Assembly: GCF_026968045.1 (NCBI RefSeq)
Contig: NZ_JAPVBQ010000001.1
Span: 633,238-697,237 of the forward strand
DNA: 64,000 bases
From: Modestobacter sp. VKM Ac-2977
Lineage (GTDB): Bacteria; Actinomycetota; Actinomycetes; Mycobacteriales; Geodermatophilaceae
Direction: 5' to 3'
Below are positions 43,636 to 52,473 of this stretch, in pieces. The notes under the pieces were generated by a model, which was not told the origin of the DNA, did no database searches, and saw only the letters and a program-made list of their open reading frames with translations. Numbering within the stretch: position 1 is the stretch's first letter; every line of letters begins with the position of its first letter. The translations under genes were made by a program, and so were the position numbers.

Positions 43636-43842
43636 ATGCGTGCCTACGCGTTCCTGTTGACCGCGCTGGCTGTGCTGGCGGCCCGGCTGCGGGAGGACGA
43701 TCCCGAGCGGGGCGACGTCCCGGGCTGGGTGATGATCACGGTGATGACCGCTGCGCTGGTGCTGGCGATCCTCGTGCCGTTCCGCGCGGCGATCGTGGAG
43801 GCGGTGTCGAACGCGCTGGAGTCCGTGACGAGTGCGCCATGA
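43636..43842 (+). CDS. Flp-like small pilin
   Basis: The 68-residue protein has one hydrophobic helix (GWVMITVMTAALVLAILVPF) after a charged leader (RLREDDPERGDVP), as in actinobacterial Flp-type pilins. A prepilin-peptidase cleavage near the glycine of RGD or PGW is plausible. The conserved glutamate at mature position 5 is not obvious, so it is atypical. ATG 43636 follows GAGAGG. Position after tadC supports the assignment. No prepilin peptidase gene is in the window. Confidence 0.75.
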   Translation: MRAYAFLLTALAVLAARLREDDPERGDVPGWVMITVMTAALVLAILVPFRAAIVEAVSNALESVTSAP

Positions 43843-44242
43843 ACAGCTGACTCGGGACGATGGCGAGCGGGGGAGCGCGGTCGTCGACTTCGTGCTGGTC
43901 GGCGTGCTGGTCGTGGCGCTGCTGCTGGCGGTGCTGCAGGTGGCGGTCTACGTGCACCTGCGCAACGTGGTGGTGGCCAGCGCGCAGCAGGGTGCCCGGT
44001 ACGCGGCCAACGCCGACGTGCCCGCCGAGGCCGGGGCGGCCCGGACGTTGGAGATCGTCGGTCAGGCGACCTCGACGGGGACGGCGGCCGGGTTGGCGTG
44101 CGAGTCGGTGCAGGAGGTCGACGAGAGCGGGCTGACGCTGGTCGTCGTCCGGTGCGTCGGGGCGGTGCCGAGCCTGTTCGCGCCGCTGGGGGACCTGCTG
44201 CCGCTGTCGGCGACGGGGCGTTCGGTGGCGGAGACGCCGTGA
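43832..44242 (+). CDS. TadE-like pseudopilin
   Basis: The 136-residue protein opens with the TadE motif ERGSAVVDFVLVGVLVVALL, a membrane helix, and an extracytoplasmic domain with two cysteines (LACESVQ, VRCVGAV) that may form a disulfide. Asp replaces the usual Glu of the motif. GTG 43832 overlaps the pilin gene by 11 bp and its own end overlaps the next TadE-like gene. It is a minor pilin or assembly factor. Confidence 0.85.
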   Translation: MRHEQLTRDDGERGSAVVDFVLVGVLVVALLLAVLQVAVYVHLRNVVVASAQQGARYAANADVPAEAGAARTLEIVGQATSTGTAAGLACESVQEVDESGLTLVVVRCVGAVPSLFAPLGDLLPLSATGRSVAETP

Positions 44243-44706
44243 ACTGGATCCGTGCGCGGCTGGGTGTCGGCGGCTCCGAGCAGGGGTCGGCGATCGTGGA
44301 GTTCGTGTTCATCGCGCTGGTGGTGTTCCTGCCGCTGGTCTACATCGTGGCCGGGTTCTCGGCGGTGCAGCGCGGGGTGTTCGCGGCCAACGCTGCGGCC
44401 CGGGAGGCGGGGCGGGCGATTGCCACCGCGCCGGACGTGTCGACCGGGCAGGCGCGGGCGGAGGCGGCGGTGGCGGTCGCGGTGGCCGACCAGTCGGTGG
44501 AGGCGACGGACGTCGTCCTGGCGTATGCGCCGGCCGGCGCCGGGTGCGAGGCGGCGGGCGGCTATGCGCCGTCGCTGGTGCCGGGGGAGGAGTTCTCGGT
44601 GTGCGTGACGGTGACGGTGCGGATCCCGCTGCTACCGGAGTTCATCGACGCCAACACCGCCACCGGCCAGTTCCTCGTCGAACGCGACCGCTACGTCGAC
44701 GGCTGA
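44239..44706 (+). CDS. Second TadE/TadG-like pseudopilin
   Basis: The 155-residue protein has the TadE motif EQGSAIVEFVFIALVVFLPL with the conserved Glu, a single membrane helix, and an extracytoplasmic domain with cysteines (GAGCEAAGG, FSVCVTV). GTG 44239 overlaps the previous gene by 4 bp. It ends the Tad operon and is followed 10 bp later by a long hairpin. Confidence 0.86.
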   Translation: MNWIRARLGVGGSEQGSAIVEFVFIALVVFLPLVYIVAGFSAVQRGVFAANAAAREAGRAIATAPDVSTGQARAEAAVAVAVADQSVEATDVVLAYAPAGAGCEAAGGYAPSLVPGEEFSVCVTVTVRIPLLPEFIDANTATGQFLVERDRYVDG

Positions 44707-44716
44707 CCGCTCCGCC

Positions 44717-44769
44717 GTTGTGCGCCCATCGTCGGTCCCGACCCGGTGAACCGACGATCGGCGCACAAC
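44717..44769. repeat. Hairpin repeat copy 1 (20-bp stem, 13-nt loop)
   Basis: The inverted repeat 44717-44736 with 44750-44769 pairs at 19 of 20 positions, with one central C-C mismatch. It follows the tad operon and may act as a terminator. It is homologous to the hairpin at 45261, with compensatory base changes and the same loop length. Confidence 0.7.
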
Positions 44770-44834
44770 CCCGCGGACACGCGCGAGGGCGGCCCCGGCG
44801 AACCGGGACCGCCCCTTGGCGAGGTGCTGCTACC

Positions 44835-45245
44835 TCAGTACGTCACGGAGGTGAGGGAGTCGAGGCCCGCCTGCGCGGCCTCGAAGGGGTCGAACGTCGG
44901 GTCGCCGAAGCGCGGGTCGTGCTCGACGACGAACTAGCGGGTTGAGGTCCTCGACGTGGAACAGCTTGATCCGCTTGCCGTACGCCTCGATGACGTCGAC
45001 CGGGTCGAGACCGGCGTAGGCGATCCAGTCGGCCTCGGTCGCGAGCTCTCCGATCCACGGGGCGCCCGCGGTGGTGCCGGAGCCGAAGTACGTGATGCCG
45101 AGGGTGCGGTCGTCCGCGAGGATCTGCTCGATGTCCGCGGGGTTGGCGGGGGAGCCCACGTCCACGTGCCGGGCTGACGCCGTGAAACCGTACCCGTCCA
45201 GGAGGGCCGCGTACTCGTCGGCGGTCCAGCCCCGGGCCCACCGCA
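44835..45245 (-). pseudogene. Sugar phosphate isomerase/epimerase remnant (truncated and frameshifted)
   Basis: The minus strand encodes the C-terminal half of a xylose-isomerase-like TIM-barrel protein (WTADEYAALLDGYGF, IEQILADDRTLGITYFGSG, YGKRIKLFHVEDLNP). A frameshift then occurs near 44938. The other frame continues with FVVEHDPRFGDPTFDPFEAA up to a stop at 44835, which is the normal family ending. The N-terminal half is missing; the break lies beside hairpin copy 2. The flanking frame does not restore an intact protein. Confidence 0.75.
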
Positions 45246-45260
45246 GCCAGCGTCCCCCGA

Positions 45261-45309
45261 TGTGCGCTCGTCGTCGGTCCGCGCTCGACGAACCGACGAC
45301 CAGCGCACA
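45261..45309. repeat. Hairpin repeat copy 2 (18-bp stem, 13-nt loop)
   Basis: The inverted repeat 45261-45278 with 45292-45309 has 17 of 18 pairs and a C-C mismatch at the same place as copy 1. Relative to copy 1, one C-G pair became T-A and one A-T pair became G-C. Both changes keep the stem. Confidence 0.7.
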
Positions 45310-45355
45310 ACGCCGGTCGTCGGGAAATCGGTCGCGTGGTGCCCTGCGCCGCGCG

Positions 45356-45361
45356 TACGGT
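45356..45361 (+). promoter_or_regulatory. Candidate -10 box for the ABC-F leader
   Basis: TACGGT would start a transcript near 45368, giving about 160 nt of leader before the ABC-F gene, including the short reading frame at 45398. No clear -35 is seen. Confidence 0.3.
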
Positions 45362-45397
45362 CCGCCGCGACCGGACAGGCGAGCAGGGAGCAGCGAC

Positions 45398-45427
45398 ATG
45401 GGTGGCAGCGGCGACATCTCCGGGTGA
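45398..45427 (+). CDS. Possible 9-residue leader peptide upstream of the ABC-F gene
   Basis: ATG 45398 opens MGGSGDISG with AGGGAG 7-8 nt upstream. Its stop is about 100 nt before the ABC-F start, and a small CCGGG/CCCGG hairpin lies just after. ABC-F resistance genes are often controlled by such leaders, so the arrangement is suggestive only. Confidence 0.3.
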   Translation: MGGSGDISG

Positions 45428-45529
45428 ACCCCGGGATGTGCCCGGCAGGCGAGCAGCCGCCGGAGCCTCCGTCGTCCTCGTCCACCGCCGGGCTGCCACG
45501 GGCGCCCGCATCCCCGCAGAGGTCCCGCC

Positions 45530-47152
45530 GTGCCCGATGCCTCCGTCGTCTGCTCCGCCGTGTCCTTCACCTGGCCCGACGGCACCCCCGTCTTCGCCGA
45601 CCTCTCCTTCACCGTCGGCCCTGGCCACACCGGCCTGATCGCGCCCAACGGCGCGGGCAAGAGCACCCTGCTGAAGCTCATCGCCGGCGAGCTCCGGCCC
45701 GCCGCAGGCACTGCCACCGTCGACGGCGTCCTCGGGTACCTGCCCCAGTCGCTGCCGCTGGCCGGTGATCTCACCGTCGCCGAGGTGCTCGGCGTCGCGC
45801 CAGTGCTCGCCGCACTGGCCGCCATCGAGTCCGGCGACCCGGCCGACGAGCACTTCGCCGCCATCGACACCGACTGGGACGTCGAGGACCGCACCCGCGC
45901 CCAGCTCGACCGGCTGGGCCTGCGTTACGTCACCCTCGACCGCCGGCTCGACACGCTCAGCGGGGGACAGGTCGTCACGCTCGGCCTGGCCGCACAGCTG
46001 CTCACGCGCCCCGACGTCCTGCTGCTCGACGAGCCGACCAACGACCTGGACGGCGACGCGCGCCGCACCCTGTACGCGGCGCTCGACGACTTCCCCGGCT
46101 GCCTGCTGGTGGTCAGCCACGACCGGGCGCTGCTCGACCGGATGGACCGCATCGCCGAGCTCGACCGGGGCGAGTTGCGCACCTACGGCGGGGGCTTCAC
46201 CGACTGGGAGGCCGCCGTCCGCGCCGAGCAGGAGGCGGTGGAGCGCGACGTCCGCACCGCCGAGCAGCAGGTCAAACGGGAGAAGCGGGAGCGGCAGCTG
46301 GCTCGGGAGCGGGCGCAGAAGAAGTCCGGCAACGCCGCCCGCACCGTCAAGGACGCCGGGCTGCCCAAGATCCTGATCGGCAAGATGAAGCGGACCGCCC
46401 AGGAGTCGGCGGGCAAGGCCGACGACGTGCACGCCGCCCGGCTCGACGGTGCCCGCACCCGGCTGGAGGAGGCCGAGCGCGCGCTGCGGGACGACCAGGC
46501 GATCGTGCTGGAACTGCCCGCCACCGCGGTGCCGGCCGGGCGCACCGTGTTCGCCGGCGAGGGACTGCAGCTGCGGCTGGGGGAGCGGACGCTGTTCGCC
46601 GAGGACGGCGTCGACCTCACCGTCCGCGGGCCGGAGCGGATCGCGCTGACCGGGGCGAACGGCGCCGGGAAGTCGTCACTGCTGCGGCTGATGACCGGCG
46701 ACCTGCACCCTGACGCGGGGGAGATCCGGCGGGCCGACGGCCGGGTCGCCCACCTCTCCCAGCGGCTGGACCTGCTCGACCTCGACCGCACCGTCGCCGA
46801 GGCGCTGGCCGATGCGGCACCCGCGATGCCGACGGCGGAGCGGATGACCCTGCTGGCCCGCTACATGTTCCGCGGCAGCCGGGTGCACCTGCCGGTGCGG
46901 GCGCTCTCCGGCGGTGAACGGCTGCGGGCGACGTTGGCCTGCGTGCTGCACGCCGAGCCGGCACCGCAGCTGCTGCTGCTCGACGAGCCGACGAACAACC
47001 TCGACCTGGTCAGCGTCGCCCAGCTCGTCGCGGCGCTCACCGCCTACCGGGGTGGCTTCGTGGTGGTGAGCCACGACGAGCGGTTCCTCGCCGAGCTCGG
47101 CATCACCCGCTGGCTGCACCTGACCGACGGTGGCCTGCACGAGGTGCACTGA
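45530..47152 (+). CDS. ABC-F family ATP-binding protein (ribosome-associated)
   Basis: The 540-residue soluble protein has two ABC ATPase domains and no membrane segments. The first has APNGAGKSTLLKLIAGEL, LSGGQ and LLLDEPTNDLDG; the second has GANGAGKSSLLRLMTGDL, LSGGE and LLLDEPTNNLD. The basic inter-domain linker (about residues 225-310, KREKRERQLARERAQKKSG) inserts toward the ribosomal P-site region in ABC-F proteins. Some members protect ribosomes from antibiotics, others act as translation factors; the sequence does not decide which. It starts at GTG 45530, with a possible leader peptide upstream. Confidence 0.9.
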   Translation: MPDASVVCSAVSFTWPDGTPVFADLSFTVGPGHTGLIAPNGAGKSTLLKLIAGELRPAAGTATVDGVLGYLPQSLPLAGDLTVAEVLGVAPVLAALAAIESGDPADEHFAAIDTDWDVEDRTRAQLDRLGLRYVTLDRRLDTLSGGQVVTLGLAAQLLTRPDVLLLDEPTNDLDGDARRTLYAALDDFPGCLLVVSHDRALLDRMDRIAELDRGELRTYGGGFTDWEAAVRAEQEAVERDVRTAEQQVKREKRERQLARERAQKKSGNAARTVKDAGLPKILIGKMKRTAQESAGKADDVHAARLDGARTRLEEAERALRDDQAIVLELPATAVPAGRTVFAGEGLQLRLGERTLFAEDGVDLTVRGPERIALTGANGAGKSSLLRLMTGDLHPDAGEIRRADGRVAHLSQRLDLLDLDRTVAEALADAAPAMPTAERMTLLARYMFRGSRVHLPVRALSGGERLRATLACVLHAEPAPQLLLLDEPTNNLDLVSVAQLVAALTAYRGGFVVVSHDERFLAELGITRWLHLTDGGLHEVH

Positions 47153-47355
47153 TCTCCCCGGTGATCAAAGCGAAGTCCCCGAACACGTGAGCCCCGACTG
47201 GACGTGGCCCAGGCGTTCGACTGGGCGGAGGGAAACCACTTCCGGTGACCAGGCAGGAGCCTCACACTGGCGGATCTACAGGAACGATCCCGCTTCACCG
47301 CAGGGCCATGCGCTGCGGCTACTCAGCCTCGTGTCTCCTGACCGGAGGTCGTTGG

Positions 47356-47853
47356 GTGATCATTCTGGGAGCAATCGGCAAGGGTGTGGCCGGACTGCTG
47401 AAGCACGGGATCGCGCCAGCGCTCATCGCAGTCGGCGGTGCCGTGGTCGGGGGAGTCCTGGCCCCCCTGTGGACAGGAAGCAGTGTCGACAGGCCCGCAG
47501 CTGAAGAGTTCATCAACAGCTATTACCGGGAGGTCACGAACCCGGAAACTGTCGAAAGGGCCTGGAGCGCCCGACTGACCGTTGAGCAGCAGGACCGTCA
47601 GCCCATCACCGGCTTTGCTGACTGGTGGTCCGACTGGAGCGGCGTGGTGGTCAACGAGGTCGAGCAGCCGCCTGGTACCCGCAACACTTATGTGGCTCAT
47701 GTCGCCTACGTCGACAAGAACGGCAAACAGCATTCTTATCGACCGATAGTCTTCGTGGTGACATGCACGAGTCCACTCGTTGGACGCGTCCCTGGACTGA
47801 GCTGCGATTCAGGGGATGTGCGGCTTAGTGACTCCTGGCGGGTCGTCGATTGA
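47356..47853 (+). CDS. Membrane-anchored NTF2-like orphan protein, lower GC
   Basis: The 165-residue protein has one N-terminal hydrophobic helix (APALIAVGGAVVGGVLAPLW) and a soluble domain starting AAEEFINSYYREVTNPETVE. That pattern fits small NTF2/SnoaL-like domains found on extracytoplasmic proteins. Two cysteines (VTCTS, LSCDS) may pair. GTG 47356 follows GGAGGT. Codons ending in A or T are far more common than in neighbouring genes, for example around 47540-47760, which suggests recent acquisition or weak selection. No known function. Confidence 0.65.
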   Translation: MIILGAIGKGVAGLLKHGIAPALIAVGGAVVGGVLAPLWTGSSVDRPAAEEFINSYYREVTNPETVERAWSARLTVEQQDRQPITGFADWWSDWSGVVVNEVEQPPGTRNTYVAHVAYVDKNGKQHSYRPIVFVVTCTSPLVGRVPGLSCDSGDVRLSDSWRVVD

Positions 47854-48190
47854 CACCACCAGGTCCACCGAGCCAACCCCACAGAAGTGAAGTCACTACT
47901 GGTCGCTCACCCTTGGGTCGTGACAACGCGTGAACGTCGGCCACGCCTCGCCTGCGAGGTTGCCGGCTGTGGCGGCGGGTGCATCTCAGCGGGACCAGCG
48001 CGATGCCGGGTTCGGCCAGTTCGCGCCCTGTTGCGTCCCGCGAACAGGTGGTGACGCGCGGTCCTTGCGCTGCTCCCTCACCTGGCCGACGTCGGCGCGA
48101 TGTGGCCGGGCAGATCCGTCCGGAGAGCAGGGGGGTCGCGCGGCGCAGCCTGGCCCAGGAGGTGCTCTCACCGGGCGCGGGGGGATGTGC
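47854..48190. other. Intergenic stretch without a recognisable gene
   Basis: These 337 bp lie between the lower-GC orphan and a small minus-strand gene. Several short overlapping frames cross it, but none has a ribosome binding site plus consistent codon bias. The first 80 bp are less GC-rich than the rest. I see no RNA gene or strong hairpin. Confidence 0.4.
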
Positions 48191-48421
48191 TCAGCCGGCG
48201 ATGCGGGTGCACTCGGGGCAGCGGTCGGTGCCCGGGAAGGTGAGCCAGTCCTGGGCGGCGACGGCGGAGACCAGGACGCCGCACACCGACTGGTCCAGGC
48301 CGTCGACGACCGGGCGGGCGACGGCATGGGTGACCTGGTCGCTGCTGCGCGGGTCGTGCGCCGTGGAGGCCACGTGGGTGGCGGTGCGGTCGGTGCCGAT
48401 CGTGGAGATGGTCGCCGTCAT
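48191..48421 (-). CDS. Small cysteine-motif protein (76 aa)
   Basis: The 76-residue protein starts at ATG 48421 (MTATISTIGTDR) and ends with DWLTFPGTDRCPECTRIAG. CPEC could bind metal or act as a redox pair; a further cysteine is at VCGVL. Codon bias is good. It resembles small uncharacterised actinobacterial proteins ending in a CPxC motif. No partner gene is obvious. Confidence 0.55.
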   Translation of the reverse strand: MTATISTIGTDRTATHVASTAHDPRSSDQVTHAVARPVVDGLDQSVCGVLVSAVAAQDWLTFPGTDRCPECTRIAG

Positions 48422-48615
48422 GGGCAGCAGCCTGCCGGACGAACATGACGATCTGACTGCGATGGGACGTTGATCGTGCGATGGCTCGTCACACACGTGC
48501 CGAGCCGGCCGCGGGTACAGCCTGCTGCACCGCAAGAGGCCAGGTCAGGGGATCGGAGACGCGGTCCGCCCCGACCAGCATCGGGAGGGACACCAACCCG
48601 ACCGAGGAGCCCCCC

Positions 48616-48861
48616 GTGCCCGATCCGTACCGCCTGGAGCCCACCGCACAGCCCGTCGACCTCCGTCCCGCACCCGAGCCGGCCCGCAGCACCCCGGACC
48701 GGCCGCTGCGCACGCTGCTGTGGGTGGTCCTGGTGCTGAGCATCGCCGGGAACAGCGTCACCTCGTTCAGCGCCGTCCCGCTCGCGGTCAGCATCGGCTT
48801 CGGCCTGCTGACCGCCGTCAGCGCCATCACGCTGATCAGCCTGCACGTGCGCAACCGATGA
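48616..48861 (+). CDS. Small two-helix membrane protein upstream of ABC exporter
   Basis: The 81-residue protein has a Pro-rich cytoplasmic N-terminus and two hydrophobic helices ([18 protein letters not shown] and [18 protein letters not shown]). GTG 48616 follows GAGGAG. Its stop overlaps the start of the ABC ATPase gene as ATGA, so it is translationally coupled to the exporter and may be an accessory subunit. Confidence 0.65.
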   Translation: MPDPYRLEPTAQPVDLRPAPEPARSTPDRPLRTLLWVVLVLSIAGNSVTSFSAVPLAVSIGFGLLTAVSAITLISLHVRNR

Positions 48862-49601
48862 GCACCGCCCTCGCGCCGACGGCCACCGCCGCCGTCGCGC
48901 TCACCCACGTGACCAAGACCCACCCCAACGGCGTCCGCGCCCTGGACGACGTCACGGTCGAGGTGCCCCGCGGCAGCTTCCTCGCCGTCATGGGCCCCTC
49001 CGGCTCGGGCAAGAGCACCCTGCTGCAGGTCGCCGCCGGGCTGGACACCCCGACCAGCGGCGAGGTCCTCCTCGACGGCACCGGGATCGGCGGGCTGGAC
49101 GAGACCCGTCGCACCGAGCTGCGCCGCGACCGGATCGGCTTCGTCTTCCAGGCCTACAACCTGCTGCCCGCGCTCACCGTGGGGGAGAACATCACCCTGC
49201 CGCTGCGGCTGGCCGGCAAGCCGCTGGACCGGGAGTGGGTGCAGTACCTGGTCGACCGGGTGGGCCTGGGCGACCGGCTGGACCACCGGCCGACCGAGCT
49301 CTCCGGCGGCCAGCAGCAGCGGGCCGCGATCGCCCGCGCCCTGGTCGCCCGGCCCGCCGTCGTCTTCGCCGACGAACCCACCGGCGCCCTGGACCTGCAC
49401 AGCGCCGCCGAGGTGCTCGGCCTGCTCCGCGCCCTGGTCGACGACCTGGGGCAGACCGTCGTGCTGGTCACCCACGACCCGGCCGCCGCCGCCCGCGCCG
49501 ACCGCGCGCTGGTGATGGCCGACGGCCGGGTCGTCGACACCCTCGTGCACCCGGCCGCCGCCGACCTGGCCGGGCGCCTCGTCGCGCTGCGCGAGGGCTG
49601 A
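48858..49601 (+). CDS. ABC transporter ATP-binding protein (LolD/MacB type)
   Basis: The 247-residue ATPase has Walker [19 protein letters not shown], a Q-loop in [18 protein letters not shown], signature LSGGQQQR, Walker [13 protein letters not shown] and a switch His in VTHDP. This matches the type VII (MacB/LolD/FtsE) exporter ATPases that work with FtsX-like permeases, one of which follows 3 bp later. The likely role is export of antibiotics, peptides or lipids. Confidence 0.92.
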   Translation: MSTALAPTATAAVALTHVTKTHPNGVRALDDVTVEVPRGSFLAVMGPSGSGKSTLLQVAAGLDTPTSGEVLLDGTGIGGLDETRRTELRRDRIGFVFQAYNLLPALTVGENITLPLRLAGKPLDREWVQYLVDRVGLGDRLDHRPTELSGGQQQRAAIARALVARPAVVFADEPTGALDLHSAAEVLGLLRALVDDLGQTVVLVTHDPAAAARADRALVMADGRVVDTLVHPAAADLAGRLVALREG

Positions 49602-49604
49602 GCC

Positions 49605-52112
49605 GTGCTCGCACTCGCCCTGCGGCTGGCCCGCACCCGGCTCACCGCCTCCCTCGCCGTCCTCGTCGCGGTGCTCGGCGGGGCGGCCATCGTCACCGGC
49701 ACCGGCGTGCTCGCCGAGTCCGGCCTGCGCTCGCACCTGCCCGTCGACCGGCTGGCCGGCGCGGAGGTGGTCGTCTCCGCCGACCAGACGGTGCAGCCCA
49801 GCGCCGACCTCGCCGTCGCCCTGCCCGAGCGAGGGAGCGTGCCCGCCGCGCTGGCCGACGAGCTGGGGGAGCTGCCCGGGGTGGCGGCCGCCGTCGCCGA
49901 CGTCGGCTTCCCGGCCGCCGTCCTCGACACCGACGGGGACGTCGTCGCGGCCGCCGATCCGACGACCGCCGGGCACGGCTGGTCGTCGGTCGGCCTGCTC
50001 GACGACCCCGAGGTCACCGGCACCCCGCCGACCGGCCCGCAGGAGGTCGCCCTCGACTCGGCGATCGCGGCCGCGGCCGGCGTGGCCCCCGGCGATCCCG
50101 TGCGGGTCGTGCTGGCAGGCCGCGCCGTCGACGCCCGGCTCACCGCCGTGGTCCCGGCCGGTACGGGTGTGCTCGTCGCGGACGACCGGGCGGCGCAGCT
50201 GGCCGGGCAGACCGACACCGTCGACCTCATCGGCCTCCAGGTGACCGGGGACGTCGAGGCGGTCGCCGACGCCGTCCGCCCGCTGCTGCCCGCCGGCACG
50301 ATCGTCAGCACCGGCGACGCCCGCGGCGACGTCGCCCTCCCCGAGGCGGCCGCGGCCCGGTCGCTGCTGGTCGTGCTCGCGTCCTCCCTGATGGGCGTGC
50401 CGTTGCTGATCGTCGGGTTCGTCGTCGCCGGGGCGCTGGCCGTGTCGATCGGCGGTCAGCGCCGCGAGCTGGCCCTGCTCCGCGCGGTCGGCACCACCCC
50501 GCGGCAGCTGCGCCGGCTGGTCGCCGGTCAGGCGAGCGTGGTCGCGGCGGTCGCGCTCGTCCCGGGCATCGCCCTCGGCTACCTGCTGGCCGGGCAGTTC
50601 CGTCGGCTGCTGGTGCACGTCGGGGTGCTCCCCGACGCGCTGCCGCTGGCCGTCGGCCCGCTGCCGGCGCTGGCCGCTGCGGCGCTGCTGCTCCTCGTCG
50701 TCCAGGTCGCCGCCCGCTGCGCCGCCTGGCGCACCAGCCGCGAGCCGGTGACCCAGCTGCTCGCCGACTCCCGGACCGGCCCGCGCACCCCGTCACCCGG
50801 CCGGCACCGCACCGGGCTGCTGCTCATCGCCGCTGCCGTGCCGCTCTCGGTGCCGCCGCTGCTGGTGCAGTCGCCGATCGGGGCGGCGTCCACCTCGCTG
50901 GCCGGCATCGTCGCCGCCATCGGCCTCGCGCTGGCCGGTCCGCTCCTGCTCCGCCGGGTCACCGGCGGCCTCGCCCGCCGGCTGCCGGCCGGCACCTCGG
51001 CGCCCGCCTGGCTGGCGGTGGCCAACCTGCACGGCTACGCGCTGCGCTCGGCGGGTGCGGTCACCACGCTGGCGATGGCGGTCGTCGTCGCGCTCACCTA
51101 CACGTTCGCCCAGACCACTGTGATCGACGCGACGGCGGAGGAGACCCGGGCGGGCACCGTCGCCGATGCGACGGTCACCGCCCCCGCCCTGGGCGGCATC
51201 CCCGCCGGGCTCCTCGGCGCGGTGCAGGCCGTCCCCGGGGTGGAGGCGGTCGCGCCGGTCAGCTCCACGGCCGTGCTCTGGCCGATGCGCGTGCTGGGGG
51301 AGGAAGAGCTGTCCGGCGGGCCGGCGCTGGTGCTGCCCCCGGCCGGGGCCGGCGTGCTCGACCTCGACGTGCGGGACGGCGACCTGGCCGACCTGACCGG
51401 CGCCACCGTGGCCGTCGGCAGCGACGCCGCCGCCGCCCGGGACGTCGGGATCGGCGACCAGGTGCAGCTCACCCTCGGGGACGGCGCCGAGGTCGAGGCC
51501 CGGGTGGTCGCCGTCTACGACCGGGAACTGGGCTTCGGCTCCGTCGTCCTCTCCGCCGACCTGGCCGCGGGGCACACCACCGGCGGGCTGGCCGACAGCC
51601 TGCTGGTGCGCACCGACGGCGACCCGGCGACCGACCGGGCGCTGGCGCACCTGACCGACCGGCCCGGCGTGACCGTGTCCGACGGCGGGGTCGCCGGCGA
51701 CCGCCCGGCCGCCCCGCCGGAGGTGTGGATCAACCTGGCGGTCATCGGCGTGCTGCTGGGCTACCTCCTGCTGGGCATCGCCAACGCCCTGGTCGCGGCC
51801 ACTGCCCAGCGGCGCGGGGAGATCGCCGCCCTGCGGCTGACCGGGACCACGCCGCGTCAGGTGCGCGCGATGATGCGGCGCGAGGCGGCACTGGTCTCCG
51901 GTGCAGCGGTCGCGGCCGGGGTGCTGGTCTCCGTGCTGCCCCTGGCGGTGCTCGGCCTGGGCTTCCTCGACCGGCCCTGGCCGTCCGGGCCCGGCTGGCT
52001 GCTGCCGGTGACGGCGCTGGTCGTCACCGGCATCGCGTTCCTGGCCATCGAGGTGCCGACCCGGGCCGCGCTGCGCGTCCCGCCGGCCGATGCGCTCGCC
52101 ACCCAGGGGTGA
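49605..52112 (+). CDS. FtsX-like ABC transporter permease (large, duplicated)
   Basis: The 835-residue permease has an N-terminal helix with an extracytoplasmic domain and a three-helix FtsX core ([38 protein letters not shown]). A second helix bundle with another extracytoplasmic domain and a second FtsX core follow ([18 protein letters not shown]). The repeated RxxGTTPRQ phrase marks the internal duplication typical of actinobacterial antimicrobial-peptide-type exporters. It starts at GTG 49605 and pairs with the upstream ATPase. Confidence 0.9.
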   Translation: MLALALRLARTRLTASLAVLVAVLGGAAIVTGTGVLAESGLRSHLPVDRLAGAEVVVSADQTVQPSADLAVALPERGSVPAALADELGELPGVAAAVADVGFPAAVLDTDGDVVAAADPTTAGHGWSSVGLLDDPEVTGTPPTGPQEVALDSAIAAAAGVAPGDPVRVVLAGRAVDARLTAVVPAGTGVLVADDRAAQLAGQTDTVDLIGLQVTGDVEAVADAVRPLLPAGTIVSTGDARGDVALPEAAAARSLLVVLASSLMGVPLLIVGFVVAGALAVSIGGQRRELALLRAVGTTPRQLRRLVAGQASVVAAVALVPGIALGYLLAGQFRRLLVHVGVLPDALPLAVGPLPALAAAALLLLVVQVAARCAAWRTSREPVTQLLADSRTGPRTPSPGRHRTGLLLIAAAVPLSVPPLLVQSPIGAASTSLAGIVAAIGLALAGPLLLRRVTGGLARRLPAGTSAPAWLAVANLHGYALRSAGAVTTLAMAVVVALTYTFAQTTVIDATAEETRAGTVADATVTAPALGGIPAGLLGAVQAVPGVEAVAPVSSTAVLWPMRVLGEEELSGGPALVLPPAGAGVLDLDVRDGDLADLTGATVAVGSDAAAARDVGIGDQVQLTLGDGAEVEARVVAVYDRELGFGSVVLSADLAAGHTTGGLADSLLVRTDGDPATDRALAHLTDRPGVTVSDGGVAGDRPAAPPEVWINLAVIGVLLGYLLLGIANALVAATAQRRGEIAALRLTGTTPRQVRAMMRREAALVSGAAVAAGVLVSVLPLAVLGLGFLDRPWPSGPGWLLPVTALVVTGIAFLAIEVPTRAALRVPPADALATQG

Positions 52113-52127
52113 ACCGGCCGTGCCGAC

Positions 52128-52328
52128 TCAGCTCGGGAAGCCGTCCCCGCCGGCCAGTGCGGTGATCGCGATCATCGCGGCGAAGACCAGGACGGTGGCG
52201 ACGAGGACGCCGACGCACAGCACCCAGTTGCGGTCGCCCAACCCGGGCTTCTCCGTGGGGGCCGGGGTGGGGGTGGGCTGCTGCTCGGCAGCGGGACGGG
52301 TACGGCGCTGCTCGACGGACACGCTCAT
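52128..52328 (-). CDS. Small single-helix membrane protein (66 aa)
   Basis: The 66-residue protein has a Pro/Thr-rich N-terminus (QQPTPTPAPTEKPG), then one helix (WVLCVGVLVATVLVFAAMIA). It is convergent with the FtsX-like permease. The function is unknown. Confidence 0.6.
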   Translation of the reverse strand: MSVSVEQRRTRPAAEQQPTPTPAPTEKPGLGDRNWVLCVGVLVATVLVFAAMIAITALAGGDGFPS

Positions 52329-52473
52329 GCGGACTCCCGGAGACGTCGGCCGGACCGGCCGGTGGCCTGGACGCCGTGGTCAGCGCCCGATCCGGACGTT
52401 AGGGAGCGCCGCAGCGCAGCACCCGGGGTCGGAGGTCCCTGGTCGAGGGACTCTCGGCCTCAACCGGGCAGCC

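Noticed and set aside
48489-50618. 709-codon minus-strand frame across the ABC exporter genes
   Set aside because: Low-complexity Gly/Asp/Arg-rich shadow of two genes with full ABC motifs.
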